Below, one piece after another: positions 42,238 to 50,575 of a DNA stretch of 64,000 nucleotides. A program made the position numbers and the translations under genes. The stretch comes from Kribbella antiqua (lineage in GTDB: Bacteria; Actinomycetota; Actinomycetes; Propionibacteriales; Kribbellaceae): assembly GCF_004345665.1 (NCBI RefSeq), contig NZ_SLWR01000011.1, positions 62,001 through 126,000 of the forward strand, read 5' to 3'. How positions within the stretch are numbered: position 1 is the stretch's first letter; every line of letters starts with the position of its first letter. The notes under the pieces were generated by a model. That model was not told the DNA's origin and searched no databases. It saw only the letters and a list, made by a program, of their open reading frames with translations.

Positions 42238-42393
42238 GTGACTGAAGTGGTCCAATCGGTTCAGATCGACTCCGCCCCGTCGCCATCACGCTCCGGAGCG
42301 GATCCGTCCCGGTAGGACGACCGATGGTGAGCCGGCCGAGGGCGTCGTACGAGCGTCCCGGCTCAGGCCTCAGGCGGGTGAGGCGGCCTGCGA

Positions 42394-42813
42394 TCAGGCG
42401 GGTGACGCGGAGGCGTCGCCGACGTTGGTGCGGACCCACTCGACGATCTCGGTGGTGGTGGCGCCGGGGGTGAAAATCTTGTGCACGCCCAGGTCGGCCA
42501 GTGGCTGCAGGTCGGCGTCCGGGATGATCCCGCCGCCGAATACCACGATGTCGTCGGCCTCGCGTTCGGTGAGCAGTTCGCGGACCCGCTTGAACAGCGT
42601 CATGTGCGCGCCGGACAGCACCGACAGCCCGATCGCGTCGGCGTCCTCGGCGATCGCGGTCTCGACGATCTGCTCCGGGGTTTGGTGCAGGCCGGTGTAG
42701 ATGACCTCCATCCCGGCGTCCCGCAGGGCCCGGGCGACCACCTTCGCGCCGCGGTCGTGGCCGTCCAGGCCCGGCTTGGCGACGACGACTCGCAGAGGGC
42801 TCGTAGCTGGCAT
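42394..42813 (-). CDS. Stand-alone cobalamin-binding domain protein (methylmalonyl-CoA mutase C-terminal type)
   Basis: The 139-residue protein is only the B12-binding Rossmann domain. It shows KPGLDGHDRGAKVVARALRD (DxHxxG, the axial-ligand histidine), GLSVLSGAHMTLFKRV (SxL/SG motif) and VFGGGIIPDADL (GG motif). It is the size of the small subunit of two-subunit B12 mutases such as isobutyryl- or ethylmalonyl-type enzymes. No large catalytic subunit is adjacent, so its partner would be encoded elsewhere. ATG 42813. Divergent from the lipase, with a perfect dyad between them. Confidence 0.85.
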   Translation of the reverse strand: MPATSPLRVVVAKPGLDGHDRGAKVVARALRDAGMEVIYTGLHQTPEQIVETAIAEDADAIGLSVLSGAHMTLFKRVRELLTEREADDIVVFGGGIIPDADLQPLADLGVHKIFTPGATTTEIVEWVRTNVGDASASPA

Positions 42814-42882
42814 GTTCGCAGGCTAATCGCTTCGAACCTCACGGATAAGACACGGAGGTGTGTGTTCCCCGACACGCCCGGT

Positions 42883-42896
42883 GGGAACCGGTTACC
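42883..42896. promoter_or_regulatory. Perfect dyad between the B12 protein and the lipase
   Basis: GGGAACCGGTTACC is a symmetric dyad centred on AACCGGTT in the divergent region. Candidate operator for one or both genes. Confidence 0.35.
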
Positions 42897-42947
42897 TTGG
42901 AAGAGATCGGACCATTTCGGGGGGTCTGGTTGCGTGAGGAGTCGCCC

Positions 42948-43031
42948 ATGAGCGAGCGCAGCGAGCTCATCATCAAGCACAGCGTGTTTCGTGCCTCATG
43001 CGCGCCCGGAGCGAAGCGAGGACGCGCATGA
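42948..43031 (+). CDS. 27-residue upstream ORF coupled to the lipase
   Basis: ATG 42948 with GTGAGGAG upstream opens a 27-codon ORF starting MSERSELIIKHSVFRA and ending APGAKRGRA, whose TGA overlaps the lipase ATG (ATGA). The DNA is built from GAGCGCAGCGAG / GGAGCGAAGCGAGG segments, and I recall similar MSERSE-type leader sequences in other actinobacteria. It may be a translated leader that drives lipase translation. Confidence 0.45.
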   Translation: MSERSELIIKHSVFRASCAPGAKRGRA

Positions 43032-43939
43032 GCTCTGAGGCGGTGGAGGAGCCGGAACGTTTGCCCGTCGAGGCGGGCGGTTCCTGGCAGGACGGTGTCC
43101 GCGGCGCACTGGCCGGGTTGAAGTACGGCGCGCAGTCCGCGCTGTCACCTCGCGTCTTGCAAGGTGCGGCCGTGGAGATCGGCTGGTTGACCACCCATCT
43201 CGCGATGTACCCGTTCGGCCTGGTCGGCGGTTCGGGTGCGCGTGCCGAGCGCCTGAACCTGGCCGGCCTCACCCCGGCCCAGCGCGGGCTGCTGGTCGGC
43301 GACGTCCGGGCCGCCGGTACGCCGATCCTGCTCGCGCACGGGATCATCGACAACCACACCGTCTTCGCGCTGATGCGCCGGCAATTGCTGCGACGCGGCT
43401 TCAGCAGCATCCACACATTCTCGTACTCGCCGCTGACGCTGGACGTCCGTCGTACGGCGGAACGGATGGGAACCGAGATCGAGGCGATCTGCGAGGAGTC
43501 CGGGTCGGACCAGATCCACGTGATCGGGCACAGCCTCGGCGGGCTGATCGCGCGGTACTACATCCAGCGGCTCGGCGGCGATGAGCGGGTGCACACCTGT
43601 GTGACCCTCGGCACGCCGCATCAGGGGACCGTCGCGGCGCGGCTGCTGCCCTGGCCGCTGGTCAAGCAGGTACGCCCGGACAGCGACCTGATGGCCGAGC
43701 TGGCCGAGCCGGCGCCGGAGTGCCGGACCAGGTTCGTCGCCTTCTACAGCGATGTCGACCAGCTGATCGTGCCGCAACGGCGGGCCCGGATTCGGCACCC
43801 CGACCTGGTGGCGAGTAACGTCCGGGTCCGCGGCGTGGGCCACCTGTCCCTGCCGTTCCACGGTGACGTGGTGCACCAGATCACCGGTGTACTCGCGCAC
43901 TTGGACGAGCAGGACGACGAGAAAAATACCGTCGCCTGA
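43028..43939 (+). CDS. Alpha/beta-hydrolase lipase/esterase (EstA-like)
   Basis: The 303-residue protein shows ILLAHGIIDNHTVFALMRRQ (oxyanion HG), VIGHSLGGLIARYYIQRL (nucleophile GHSLGG near 172) and GVGHLSLPFHGDVV (catalytic His). This matches EstA/lipase-class-2-like enzymes. No signal peptide is clear, though a hydrophobic segment at about 45-70 could associate with the membrane. ATG 43028 overlaps the short upstream ORF by 4 bp. Substrate (acylglycerol or wax ester) not inferable. Confidence 0.85.
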   Translation: MSSEAVEEPERLPVEAGGSWQDGVRGALAGLKYGAQSALSPRVLQGAAVEIGWLTTHLAMYPFGLVGGSGARAERLNLAGLTPAQRGLLVGDVRAAGTPILLAHGIIDNHTVFALMRRQLLRRGFSSIHTFSYSPLTLDVRRTAERMGTEIEAICEESGSDQIHVIGHSLGGLIARYYIQRLGGDERVHTCVTLGTPHQGTVAARLLPWPLVKQVRPDSDLMAELAEPAPECRTRFVAFYSDVDQLIVPQRRARIRHPDLVASNVRVRGVGHLSLPFHGDVVHQITGVLAHLDEQDDEKNTVA

Positions 43940-44069
43940 TCGTTCTTGTCCTGACAATGCTGCTTTTTTGCCTGATTGGGCAGCGTTGTGGGCGCTCCGG
44001 GCGGATGCACGTGCAGCCGCTCATGCAAAAGTTTCGTGAAGGAGAGGCGGAAAAGTGGGTGGCAGGGTT

Positions 44070-44171
44070 TGTCGCCTCGTGACTGATCCGTTATCGTGCG
44101 TGGAACCCGCCAGGGAATAAACCCCTGGAGGGCGAAGGACAGCCCCTCCCCTGTGACCGAAAGGCCACGTT
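44070..44171 (+). promoter_or_regulatory. Promoter and structured leader of the M23 peptidase gene
   Basis: TTGTCG and TTATCG hexamers about 16 nt apart could form a sigma-70-type promoter before 44100. The leader contains two stems: CCAGGG/CCCTGG with a 7-nt loop, and GAGGGC/GCCCCTC. Cell-wall hydrolase genes often have regulatory leaders, but this does not match the ydaO c-di-AMP consensus. Confidence 0.3.
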
Positions 44172-45062
44172 GTGTCCCAGCACCGTGCCGCGGGAAACCG
44201 CGTCACGCCAGGCAACGCTGCGCGCAAGCCCGGCGCAGGACGTAGCAGCGCCAAGCATCGAGTTGCCAGGCGTAACACCCCCAGCAGTACCCAGATCGTC
44301 GGTTTGACCGCAGCGCTTGCTGCGGCAGCGGGAGCTGTCGGCTTCAGCCACAGCACCCTCGCCTCACCGACCCAGGCGAACTCCGCGGTCAACCTCGCGG
44401 CCCTCAGCCTGGACAACGGGCAGCTGTCCGGCATCACCACCGCGCGCATCCAGGCCCGCCAGCTCGCCACCCGTGACTCCTCCCGGGTCCAGCTCGCCGC
44501 AAACGACACGAACAAGAAGCAGGCCGCGGCCGCCGCGCTCGCGAAGGCCCGCGCCGCCAAGCTCAACGCCACCCAGGCCCTCACCGCCAAGCGCGCCTCC
44601 GCGCTGGCCCTCGCCAAGGCCAAGGCCGACGCCGCCGAGAAGAAGCTCCGCGAGTCCGCCACCCGCTGCGAGATGATGATCTCCGGGTACCACATCACTG
44701 CCACCTTCGGTCAGGGCGGCAATCGCTGGGCCCGCAACCACACCGGTACCGACTTCGCCGCCCCGATCGGGACTCCGATCCGCTCGGTGATGAAGGGCGT
44801 GGTGATCTTCGCCGACTGGGCCGGCCCATACGGCCGCCAGGTCCAGGTCCGGCACGCCGACGGAACCGTCACCTGGTACAACCACATGTCGAAGTTCTCG
44901 GTGTCCGTCGGCGAGACCGTGTACGCGGGCGACCAGGTCGGCGCGGTCGGCGTCACCGGCAACACCACCGGACCGCACCTCCACTTCGAGGTCCACCCGG
45001 ACGGCGGCGAAGCGATCGACCCGATGCCCTGGCTCCGCAACCACTGCGGGCTCAACCCGTAA
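44172..45062 (+). CDS. M23-family metallopeptidase with coiled-coil stalk
   Basis: The 296-residue protein has an N-terminal basic region, a signal/anchor helix (IVGLTAALAAAAGAVGF, about 43-60), an Ala/Lys-rich helical segment (about 110-165, likely coiled coil), and a LytM-type peptidase domain. The zinc ligands are present: NHTGTDFAAPIGTP (HxxxD) and HLHFEVH near the end. It probably cleaves peptidoglycan cross-links outside the membrane, positioned by the stalk. GTG 44172. It precedes the DUF6886/LanC-like pair on the same strand. Confidence 0.92.
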   Translation: MSQHRAAGNRVTPGNAARKPGAGRSSAKHRVARRNTPSSTQIVGLTAALAAAAGAVGFSHSTLASPTQANSAVNLAALSLDNGQLSGITTARIQARQLATRDSSRVQLAANDTNKKQAAAAALAKARAAKLNATQALTAKRASALALAKAKADAAEKKLRESATRCEMMISGYHITATFGQGGNRWARNHTGTDFAAPIGTPIRSVMKGVVIFADWAGPYGRQVQVRHADGTVTWYNHMSKFSVSVGETVYAGDQVGAVGVTGNTTGPHLHFEVHPDGGEAIDPMPWLRNHCGLNP

Positions 45063-45090
45063 AGCTGAAGCATCGCTCTCGAGAACTGAC

Positions 45091-45096
45091 TAAGCT
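45091..45096 (+). promoter_or_regulatory. Putative -10 of the DUF6886 gene (leaderless type)
   Basis: TAAGCT ends 7 nt before the ATG at 45104, the same spacing as at purN and the PIG-L gene. Confidence 0.4.
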
Positions 45097-45103
45097 GCCG
45101 CGC

Positions 45104-45622
45104 ATGCGTCCGGCGCCTGGTGAAGTTCTGCACTTCTCCGAAGATCCGACCATCGAGGTCCTCCGACCCCACGTCGCCAAGACGGCGCAGCAGGTCACCC
45201 GTTACGTGTGGGCCGTCGGCCACGACCGCGCCCCCGACTACTGGTTCCCGAGGCAGTGCCCCCGCGCGATGGCGTGGGTCGGCCCCTCCACCACTCCCGA
45301 AGACCGCGACCGCATCATCGGCGCCGGCTCCGGCACCCGCGTCCACGCCGTCGAATACAGCTGGCTCGACGCGATGCGATCCGTGAAGCTGTTCGCGTAC
45401 CGTCTCCCGGCCGACGTCTTCGTCGAGTACGACGCTGCTGTCGTCGCCAGCACCGAGGTCCGACCACTCGGCCCGCCGGAGCGCGTTGGCGATCTATTCG
45501 ACCTGCACGCCGAGGCCGGTATCCAGTTGCGGGTGCTGCCGCGAATCCGCGACTTCTGGTCCGAGGTCATCACCAGCACGGTCGAGTTCAGCGGCATCCG
45601 GCTCCGGAACGCGCGACCATGA
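45104..45622 (+). CDS. DUF6886 family protein
   Basis: The 172-residue protein contains LHFSEDPTIEVLRPHVAKTA, YVWAVGHDRAPDYWFPRQCP and RVHAVEYSWLDAMRSVKLFA, which I recognise as the DUF6886 pattern. No signal peptide or membrane segment. No activity is known. Its TGA overlaps the ATG of the LanC-like gene (ATGA), so both are made together. Confidence 0.7.
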   Translation: MRPAPGEVLHFSEDPTIEVLRPHVAKTAQQVTRYVWAVGHDRAPDYWFPRQCPRAMAWVGPSTTPEDRDRIIGAGSGTRVHAVEYSWLDAMRSVKLFAYRLPADVFVEYDAAVVASTEVRPLGPPERVGDLFDLHAEAGIQLRVLPRIRDFWSEVITSTVEFSGIRLRNARP

Positions 45623-46932
45623 CGTCGTACGGCGAACTGGGCGAGGCCGCGTGGGGTTGGGTCCTGCGGCAAGTGGAGTGGGATGACGAAGGGCCGTGGA
45701 TTCCTGAGGCGGCTGGAGGTGACAAGCCGGAGGAGTATCGCGACGGCATGCACAGCGGGATCGGCGGGCTCGCGCATGCGCTGGCGGAGATCAAGCTGAC
45801 CCGCCCGTGGACGGTTGCCGAGCAGGAGCTGGCCGCGGCTGTTGCCGATCGGATCCGCCGCAGCGTCCCGGCCCAGACGTCGATCAGCTACTTCGACGGA
45901 CTGGTCAGCTCGATCGGCGTCCTCACCGCGCTCGGCGAACCAGGCTCGGATGCGGCGCTCGAGCGGATCGCCGGCATCGCCACAGACGACGGCTGGCCGG
46001 AAAGCTACCTCGAGCCGCCGAAGTACCTGCCGAATGCAGTCGTTAACGACGCGACGCTCGGAACCGCCGCGGTGCTGATGGGCGCCCTCTGGGCTGGCCG
46101 GCAGGGTGAGAAGGCCGGTGCCGTCGCCGAGCGGGCAGTCGAGCTGCTACTGGCCGAGCGGGAAGAACTGCCGACCGGGGTGAACTGGCAGTTCGTGCCT
46201 CACCGGTTCCGCGCCGAGCCCGGCGCCGAGATGCCGAACTTCTCCCACGGACTGGCCGGGATCGCAGCCATGCTGGCGGTCGCCGGCGTCGAGCTCGACC
46301 GGCCCGACCTGGTCACCGTCGCCCGTCGCGGCGCCGAGCACCTCGTCACGCTCGGGATCAACGACGACAAGGGCTTCCGGGTCGCGCGGATCATCCCGTG
46401 GGAGGAACGCCACGGCGACGAGTTCACCTACAACTGGTGCCACGGCGGCCCAGGTACGTCGCTACTCTTCGCCGCCCTCGACTACGCCGGAGTCGACGAG
46501 GTCGCCGGTCAAGCGACGATGACCTGGCATCGACGCTGCCTGGACAGCGCGCGGAACTCCGGCATACCCGAGCGGCTCCATCCAGGCTTCTGGGACAACG
46601 ACGGCCGTTGCTGTGGTACAGCGGGAGTCGGCGACGTCTTCCTGGATTCGTGGCTCCGTGGTGGTGACAAGCGCGACCTGGAGTTCGCCGTACGGCTGGC
46701 GGATGCACTGGTCGACCGGGCCTTCCGCGAGGACGGATCGGCGTACTGGCGCTTCCTCGAACATCGCAACGAGGATCCACTGCTGCCGCCGGGCGTCGGC
46801 TGGATGCAGGGTGCGGCCGGCATCGCTGCGTACCTGTTCAGGCTGCAGCGCACGCTCGATGGAGACAGTACGGCGGTCACCCGGATGGACAACTGGTGGG
46901 CGCTTACCGGCGCCAGACCTCCGCGGTGGTGA
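45619..46932 (+). CDS. LanC-like cyclase/GCL-family protein
   Basis: The 437-residue protein has the alpha/alpha-toroid repeat pattern with GxxG turns: MHSGIGGLAHAL, FSHGLAGIAAML, WCHGGPGTSLLF, CCGTAGVGDVFL and MQGAAGIAAYLF. Lanthionine cyclases bind Zn2+ through WC(x)G and CHG. Here WCHGG (Cys near 274) is kept but the CHG position reads CCG (near 331-332), so a cysteine replaces the histidine ligand. No lanthipeptide precursor, LanB or LanM is nearby. Translationally coupled to DUF6886. It could be an orphan LanC-like enzyme, such as a glutathione or Dha/Dhb adduct enzyme; function unproven. Confidence 0.8.
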   Translation: MTSYGELGEAAWGWVLRQVEWDDEGPWIPEAAGGDKPEEYRDGMHSGIGGLAHALAEIKLTRPWTVAEQELAAAVADRIRRSVPAQTSISYFDGLVSSIGVLTALGEPGSDAALERIAGIATDDGWPESYLEPPKYLPNAVVNDATLGTAAVLMGALWAGRQGEKAGAVAERAVELLLAEREELPTGVNWQFVPHRFRAEPGAEMPNFSHGLAGIAAMLAVAGVELDRPDLVTVARRGAEHLVTLGINDDKGFRVARIIPWEERHGDEFTYNWCHGGPGTSLLFAALDYAGVDEVAGQATMTWHRRCLDSARNSGIPERLHPGFWDNDGRCCGTAGVGDVFLDSWLRGGDKRDLEFAVRLADALVDRAFREDGSAYWRFLEHRNEDPLLPPGVGWMQGAAGIAAYLFRLQRTLDGDSTAVTRMDNWWALTGARPPRW

Positions 46933-47467
46933 GGAACGCGGACGAGCCGGGCTTGTCGGGGGAGCCGTCGACCTGGACGAAGCCGGGGACGGAGGCGCCG
47001 CCGATCGAGACGGTCGCGGACCGGACCGGGGCGATCACCAGGCTGAGGCTGTGATTGCCCTCGCCGAGCTGGAAGTTGTCGGTCGCGAACAGCCGGCGGT
47101 CGAGTACGCCGCCCATCTCGATCTGGATGTCGGCGGCCTTCGCGCTCAGGCCGTCGGCGAGGTTCATCGAGACCTGCACCAGATCGCGTTCGACCGCTGG
47201 CTCGTGCCAGGGCAGGCCCTGCACCTCGAGGAACGAGCGGACGAAGTAGCGCTCCAGCCACGCGGCCAGGTCGACGTCCTCGGAAACGACCCGGACGATC
47301 CCGTCGAACCACAGCACCACCGCTGTACCGGCGCCGCGGATGGACCAGTCCACCATCCAGATCGACGCGTACGCGGTCACCTTCCCGGCCTCGTCGAACA
47401 GCCGCAGCCCAGGGTTGGCTCCCGCCAGAATGATCCGGCGGTTGTTGCCAGCTACGGACTTGGACAT
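46904..47467 (-). CDS. Hypothetical protein
   Basis: The 187-residue protein (MSKSVAGNNRRIILAGANPG to TTAEVWRR) has no signal peptide, membrane helix or motif I recognise. Predicted mostly beta strand (TAYASIWMVDWSIRGAGTAV, VLWFDGIVRVVSEDVDLAAW, HSLSLVIAPVRSATVSIGGA). Gene-like because it is long, GC3-rich, and has clear ends. The 3' end overlaps the LanC-like gene by 29 bp on the opposite strand. Confidence 0.6.
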   Translation of the reverse strand: MSKSVAGNNRRIILAGANPGLRLFDEAGKVTAYASIWMVDWSIRGAGTAVVLWFDGIVRVVSEDVDLAAWLERYFVRSFLEVQGLPWHEPAVERDLVQVSMNLADGLSAKAADIQIEMGGVLDRRLFATDNFQLGEGNHSLSLVIAPVRSATVSIGGASVPGFVQVDGSPDKPGSSAFLTTAEVWRR

Positions 47468-47556
47468 GGGGCGAACCGCTTCCGGAGGGAGGGTCGAAGA
47501 TCCTTGATTGTCTCAAGATCGGCCCCAGACGCAACGGAAAAGTCCAAGAACTTGAC

Positions 47557-49875
47557 TTAGATCTTCTCAACCGGTGCGTAACGAAGCAGTAACCGCTTGA
47601 CGCCTTCGGACCCGAAATCGATGTCTGCCTGAGCCTGCTGACCCTCGCCCCGGACCACGACGACGGTGCCCATCCCGAAGCTGTCGTGGACGACCCGATC
47701 GCCTGGGTTGAGGCTGATGACGGGCTTGTCGGAGGCGGTACGACGAGGTGGCTCGTAGCGGCTGGAGATGCCGCTGCCGGTCGACGTACCGGTACCGGAC
47801 CACCGCGTGATCGCGGACTCGTCGCGGCGCCAGTCGAGCAGCTCCGCCGGGATCTCCTCCAGGAAGCGCGACGGCGGGTTGTGCTGCGGAGCGCCGTACG
47901 CCGATCGGACCGCGGCTCGGGAGATCGCCAGCCGCTGCCGCGCCCGGGTGATCCCGACGTACGCGAGGCGCCGCTCCTCCTCCAGCTCCTTCATGTCCGT
48001 CAGCGACCGCGAGTGCGGGAAGACGCCGTCCTCCATCCCGGTCAGGAACACCACCGGGAACTCCAGCCCCTTCGCCGTGTGCAAGGTCATCAGCGTGACC
48101 ACGCCGCCGTCGTCGGCCGCGTCCGGGATCTGGTCCGCGTCCGCCACCAGCGCGACCCGCTCCAGGAATGCCTGCAGATCGGCGGCTTCGCCGGCCGCCG
48201 TACGCTCCTCCACGAACTCCCGCGCCACCGAGATGAACTCGTCGAGGTTCTCCAGCCGGGTCTCGTCCTGCGGATCCGGCGACTTCTGCAGCTCCTCGTA
48301 GTACCCGGAGCGGTGCAGCGCGACGTCCAGGATGTCGTCCGGCGGGGCTCCCGAGTCGACCATCGCGGTCAGCTCGTCGAGGATGTCCACAAACGCTTGT
48401 ACGGCGTTCACGGACCGCGAAGCCATCGCCGGTGCGTCCTGGGCCCGCCGGAGCGCCTGCGCGAACGAGATCCGGTCCCGGGCCGCCAGCGCCTCGATCG
48501 CGGCCTCGGCGCGGTCGCCGATCCCGCGCTTCGGCACGTTCAGGATCCGGCGCAGCGAGACGGTGTCTTCGGGGTTCACCAGCACGCGCAGGTACGCGAG
48601 CGCGTCGCGGACCTCCTTGCGCTCGTAGAAGCGGACGCCGCCGACCACCTTGTACGGATGGCCGGTCCGGATGAAAACCTCTTCGAACACACGCGACTGC
48701 GCGTTGGTCCGGTAGAAGACCGCCACGTCGGACGGCTTCACCCCGTCGGCGTCGGTGAGCCGGTCGATCTCGTCGGCGACGAACTGGGCCTCGTCGTGCT
48801 CGTTGTCGGCGACGTACACCGCGATCTGCTCGCCCTGACCCTGGTCGGACCAGAGGTTCTTCGCCTTGCGGCCCTCGTTCCGGCTGATCACCGCGTTGGC
48901 CGCGGTCAGGATCGTCTGGGTGGAGCGGTAGTTCTGCTCCAGCAGGATCGTTTCGGCGCCGGCGAAGTCCTCCTCGAAGGCGAGGATGTTGCGGATCGTC
49001 GCGCCGCGGAAGGCGTAGATCGACTGATCGGAGTCACCGACGACCATCAGCTCGGCAGCGGGCGCGGTCGGGCCGTTGTAGTTGGGCTCATCCTCGCCGC
49101 AGAGCTCGCGGATCAGCGTGTATTGCGCGTGGTTGGTGTCCTGGTACTCGTCGACGAGGACATGGCGGAAGCGGCGCCGGTAGTACTCGCGGACTTCGGG
49201 GAACGCCTGCAGCAGGTTGACCGTGGTCATCAGCAGGTCGTCGAAGTCCAGCGCGTTCGCCTGGGCCAGCCGCTCCTGGTAGATCCGGTAGCACTCGGCG
49301 TAGGTCTCCTCCAGGTGGTTGGAGGTCTTCGCCGCAGCGGTCTCGTGATCGATCAACTCGTTCTTCTGGGTGCTGATCCAGTTCAGTACGGCGCGCGGGT
49401 TGTACCGCTTCACGTCCAGGTCGAGCTCGCGGCAGACCAGCGTCATCAGCCGGCGCGAGTCGGTGTCGTCGTAGATCGAGAAGGTCGAGTTGATCCCGAA
49501 CCGCTTGATGTCGCGGCGCAGGATCCGCACACAGGACGAGTGGAAGGTCGAGACCCACATCAGCTTCGCCCGCGGACCGACCAGATCCACCACCCGCTCG
49601 CGCATCTCGGCGGCGGCCTTGTTGGTGAAGGTGATCGCCAGGATCGACCCGGGGTGCGCGTCGCGGGCGGCCAGCAGGTAGGCGATCCGGCGGGTCAGCA
49701 CCCGGGTCTTGCCCGAGCCCGCACCGGCCACCACCAGCAGCGGTTTGCCCGCGTGCACGACGGCGGCCCGCTGCTGCGGGTTGAGCCCTTCGAGCAGCGC
49801 GTCCGGATCGGTCCGATGCTTCTTGGGCTCCTCCAGCGGCACCGGGAGCTCATCAGGCGAGAACAGGGTAGTCAT
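47557..49875 (-). CDS. pcrA: UvrD/PcrA-type DNA helicase
   Basis: The 772-residue superfamily-1A 3'-5' helicase has all motifs: Walker A VAGAGSGKTR at 51-57, ITFTNKAAAEMRERV (Ia), VDEYQDTNHAQY (II, near 237), VGDSDQSIYAFRGA (III), LEQNYRSTQTIL (IV), VTLMTLHTAKGLEFPVVFLT (V) and YVGITRARQRL (VI). The C-terminal tail ends with the Tudor-like PcrA domain (GDRVVHDSFGMGTVVVVRGE). It repairs UV and replication damage and removes RNA polymerase. ATG 49875 is preceded by AGGTGAG. It is divergent from the methyltransferase gene. Confidence 0.97.
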   Translation of the reverse strand: MTTLFSPDELPVPLEEPKKHRTDPDALLEGLNPQQRAAVVHAGKPLLVVAGAGSGKTRVLTRRIAYLLAARDAHPGSILAITFTNKAAAEMRERVVDLVGPRAKLMWVSTFHSSCVRILRRDIKRFGINSTFSIYDDTDSRRLMTLVCRELDLDVKRYNPRAVLNWISTQKNELIDHETAAAKTSNHLEETYAECYRIYQERLAQANALDFDDLLMTTVNLLQAFPEVREYYRRRFRHVLVDEYQDTNHAQYTLIRELCGEDEPNYNGPTAPAAELMVVGDSDQSIYAFRGATIRNILAFEEDFAGAETILLEQNYRSTQTILTAANAVISRNEGRKAKNLWSDQGQGEQIAVYVADNEHDEAQFVADEIDRLTDADGVKPSDVAVFYRTNAQSRVFEEVFIRTGHPYKVVGGVRFYERKEVRDALAYLRVLVNPEDTVSLRRILNVPKRGIGDRAEAAIEALAARDRISFAQALRRAQDAPAMASRSVNAVQAFVDILDELTAMVDSGAPPDDILDVALHRSGYYEELQKSPDPQDETRLENLDEFISVAREFVEERTAAGEAADLQAFLERVALVADADQIPDAADDGGVVTLMTLHTAKGLEFPVVFLTGMEDGVFPHSRSLTDMKELEEERRLAYVGITRARQRLAISRAAVRSAYGAPQHNPPSRFLEEIPAELLDWRRDESAITRWSGTGTSTGSGISSRYEPPRRTASDKPVISLNPGDRVVHDSFGMGTVVVVRGEGQQAQADIDFGSEGVKRLLLRYAPVEKI

Positions 49876-49939
49876 CACCACTCACCTTAGGTGGTCCCCC
49901 GGACAGTTCCCGAACGCCGGTTCGAACGCGGGCAGGTTT

Positions 49940-49945
49940 TAGGCT
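49940..49945 (+). promoter_or_regulatory. Putative -10 of the methyltransferase gene (leaderless type)
   Basis: TAGGCT ends 8 nt before the ATG at 49954. Confidence 0.4.
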
Positions 49946-49953
49946 GTGTGGTC

Positions 49954-50568
49954 ATGGCACACCCGGTGTTCGCTCGGCTGTACGCACGTGTGCGTCCCTC
50001 GATGGACGAACAGGGCGCCGCGGCGCACCGCCGCCAACTGCTGGAGGGGCTCGCCGGCCAGGTCGTCGAGATCGGCGCGGGCGACGGCGGAAACTTCGCC
50101 CACTACCCACCGGAGGTCGCCGGAGTCATCGCCGTCGAGCCCGAACCCTACCTCCGCGCGAAAGCAGAGCACCAAGCTGTCACGGCCCCGGTTCGAGTCG
50201 AGGTCGTCCCCGGTACGGCGGATCGCCTGCCACTCGCAGACGGTTCGGTCGACGCAGTGGTCGCCTCGCTGATGCTGTGCTCGGTGCCGGACCAGGCCGT
50301 CGCGCTCGCAGAGGCCTATCGCGTACTGCGACCAGGCGGTGAACTCAGGTTCTACGAACACGTCGCCGCCGACCCCGCCACCCGGCTGGACCGCGTCCAG
50401 CGCATCGCAGACGCCACCATCTGGTCCTGGTTCACCGGCGGCTGCCACGTGCACCGCGACACCGCCGCAGCCATCACTGCCGCCGGCTTCACCATCACCA
50501 CCCTCGACCGCTTCAACTTCGGCCCCAACCCCGCTTCACCCCACATCCTCGGTCGCGCCCTGAGATGA
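49954..50568 (+). CDS. Class I SAM-dependent methyltransferase
   Basis: The 204-residue methyltransferase_11-type protein has VVEIGAGDGGNFAHYPPEVA (motif I near 43), AVEPEPYLRAKAEH, ADGSVDAVVASLMLCSVPDQ (motif II) and EAYRVLRPGGELRFYEHVAA (motif III). The late GFTITTLDRFNFGPNPASPH segment is typical of the family near phospholipid or small-molecule methyltransferases. Substrate unknown. It is followed after 7 bp by the alpha/beta-hydrolase gene and likely forms an operon with it. Confidence 0.85.
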   Translation: MAHPVFARLYARVRPSMDEQGAAAHRRQLLEGLAGQVVEIGAGDGGNFAHYPPEVAGVIAVEPEPYLRAKAEHQAVTAPVRVEVVPGTADRLPLADGSVDAVVASLMLCSVPDQAVALAEAYRVLRPGGELRFYEHVAADPATRLDRVQRIADATIWSWFTGGCHVHRDTAAAITAAGFTITTLDRFNFGPNPASPHILGRALR

Positions 50569-50575
50569 TCAGCCG

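Larger units (their letters stand above)
41993..42393. promoter_or_regulatory. 401-bp upstream region of the sugar ABC operon
   Basis: No convincing gene lies here; the short frames on the minus strand have no family features. The region should carry the operon promoter and contains two perfect palindromes listed separately. The end of the B12-binding gene lies beyond it on the same strand, so the region follows that gene's stop. Confidence 0.5.

Noticed and set aside
44070..44171. ydaO-type c-di-AMP riboswitch before the M23 peptidase gene
   Set aside because: The leader is only about 70-100 nt and lacks the GGGGUGAAUCC and CCGAAUCCGUCAGCUAACC-like conserved segments; only generic hairpins are present.
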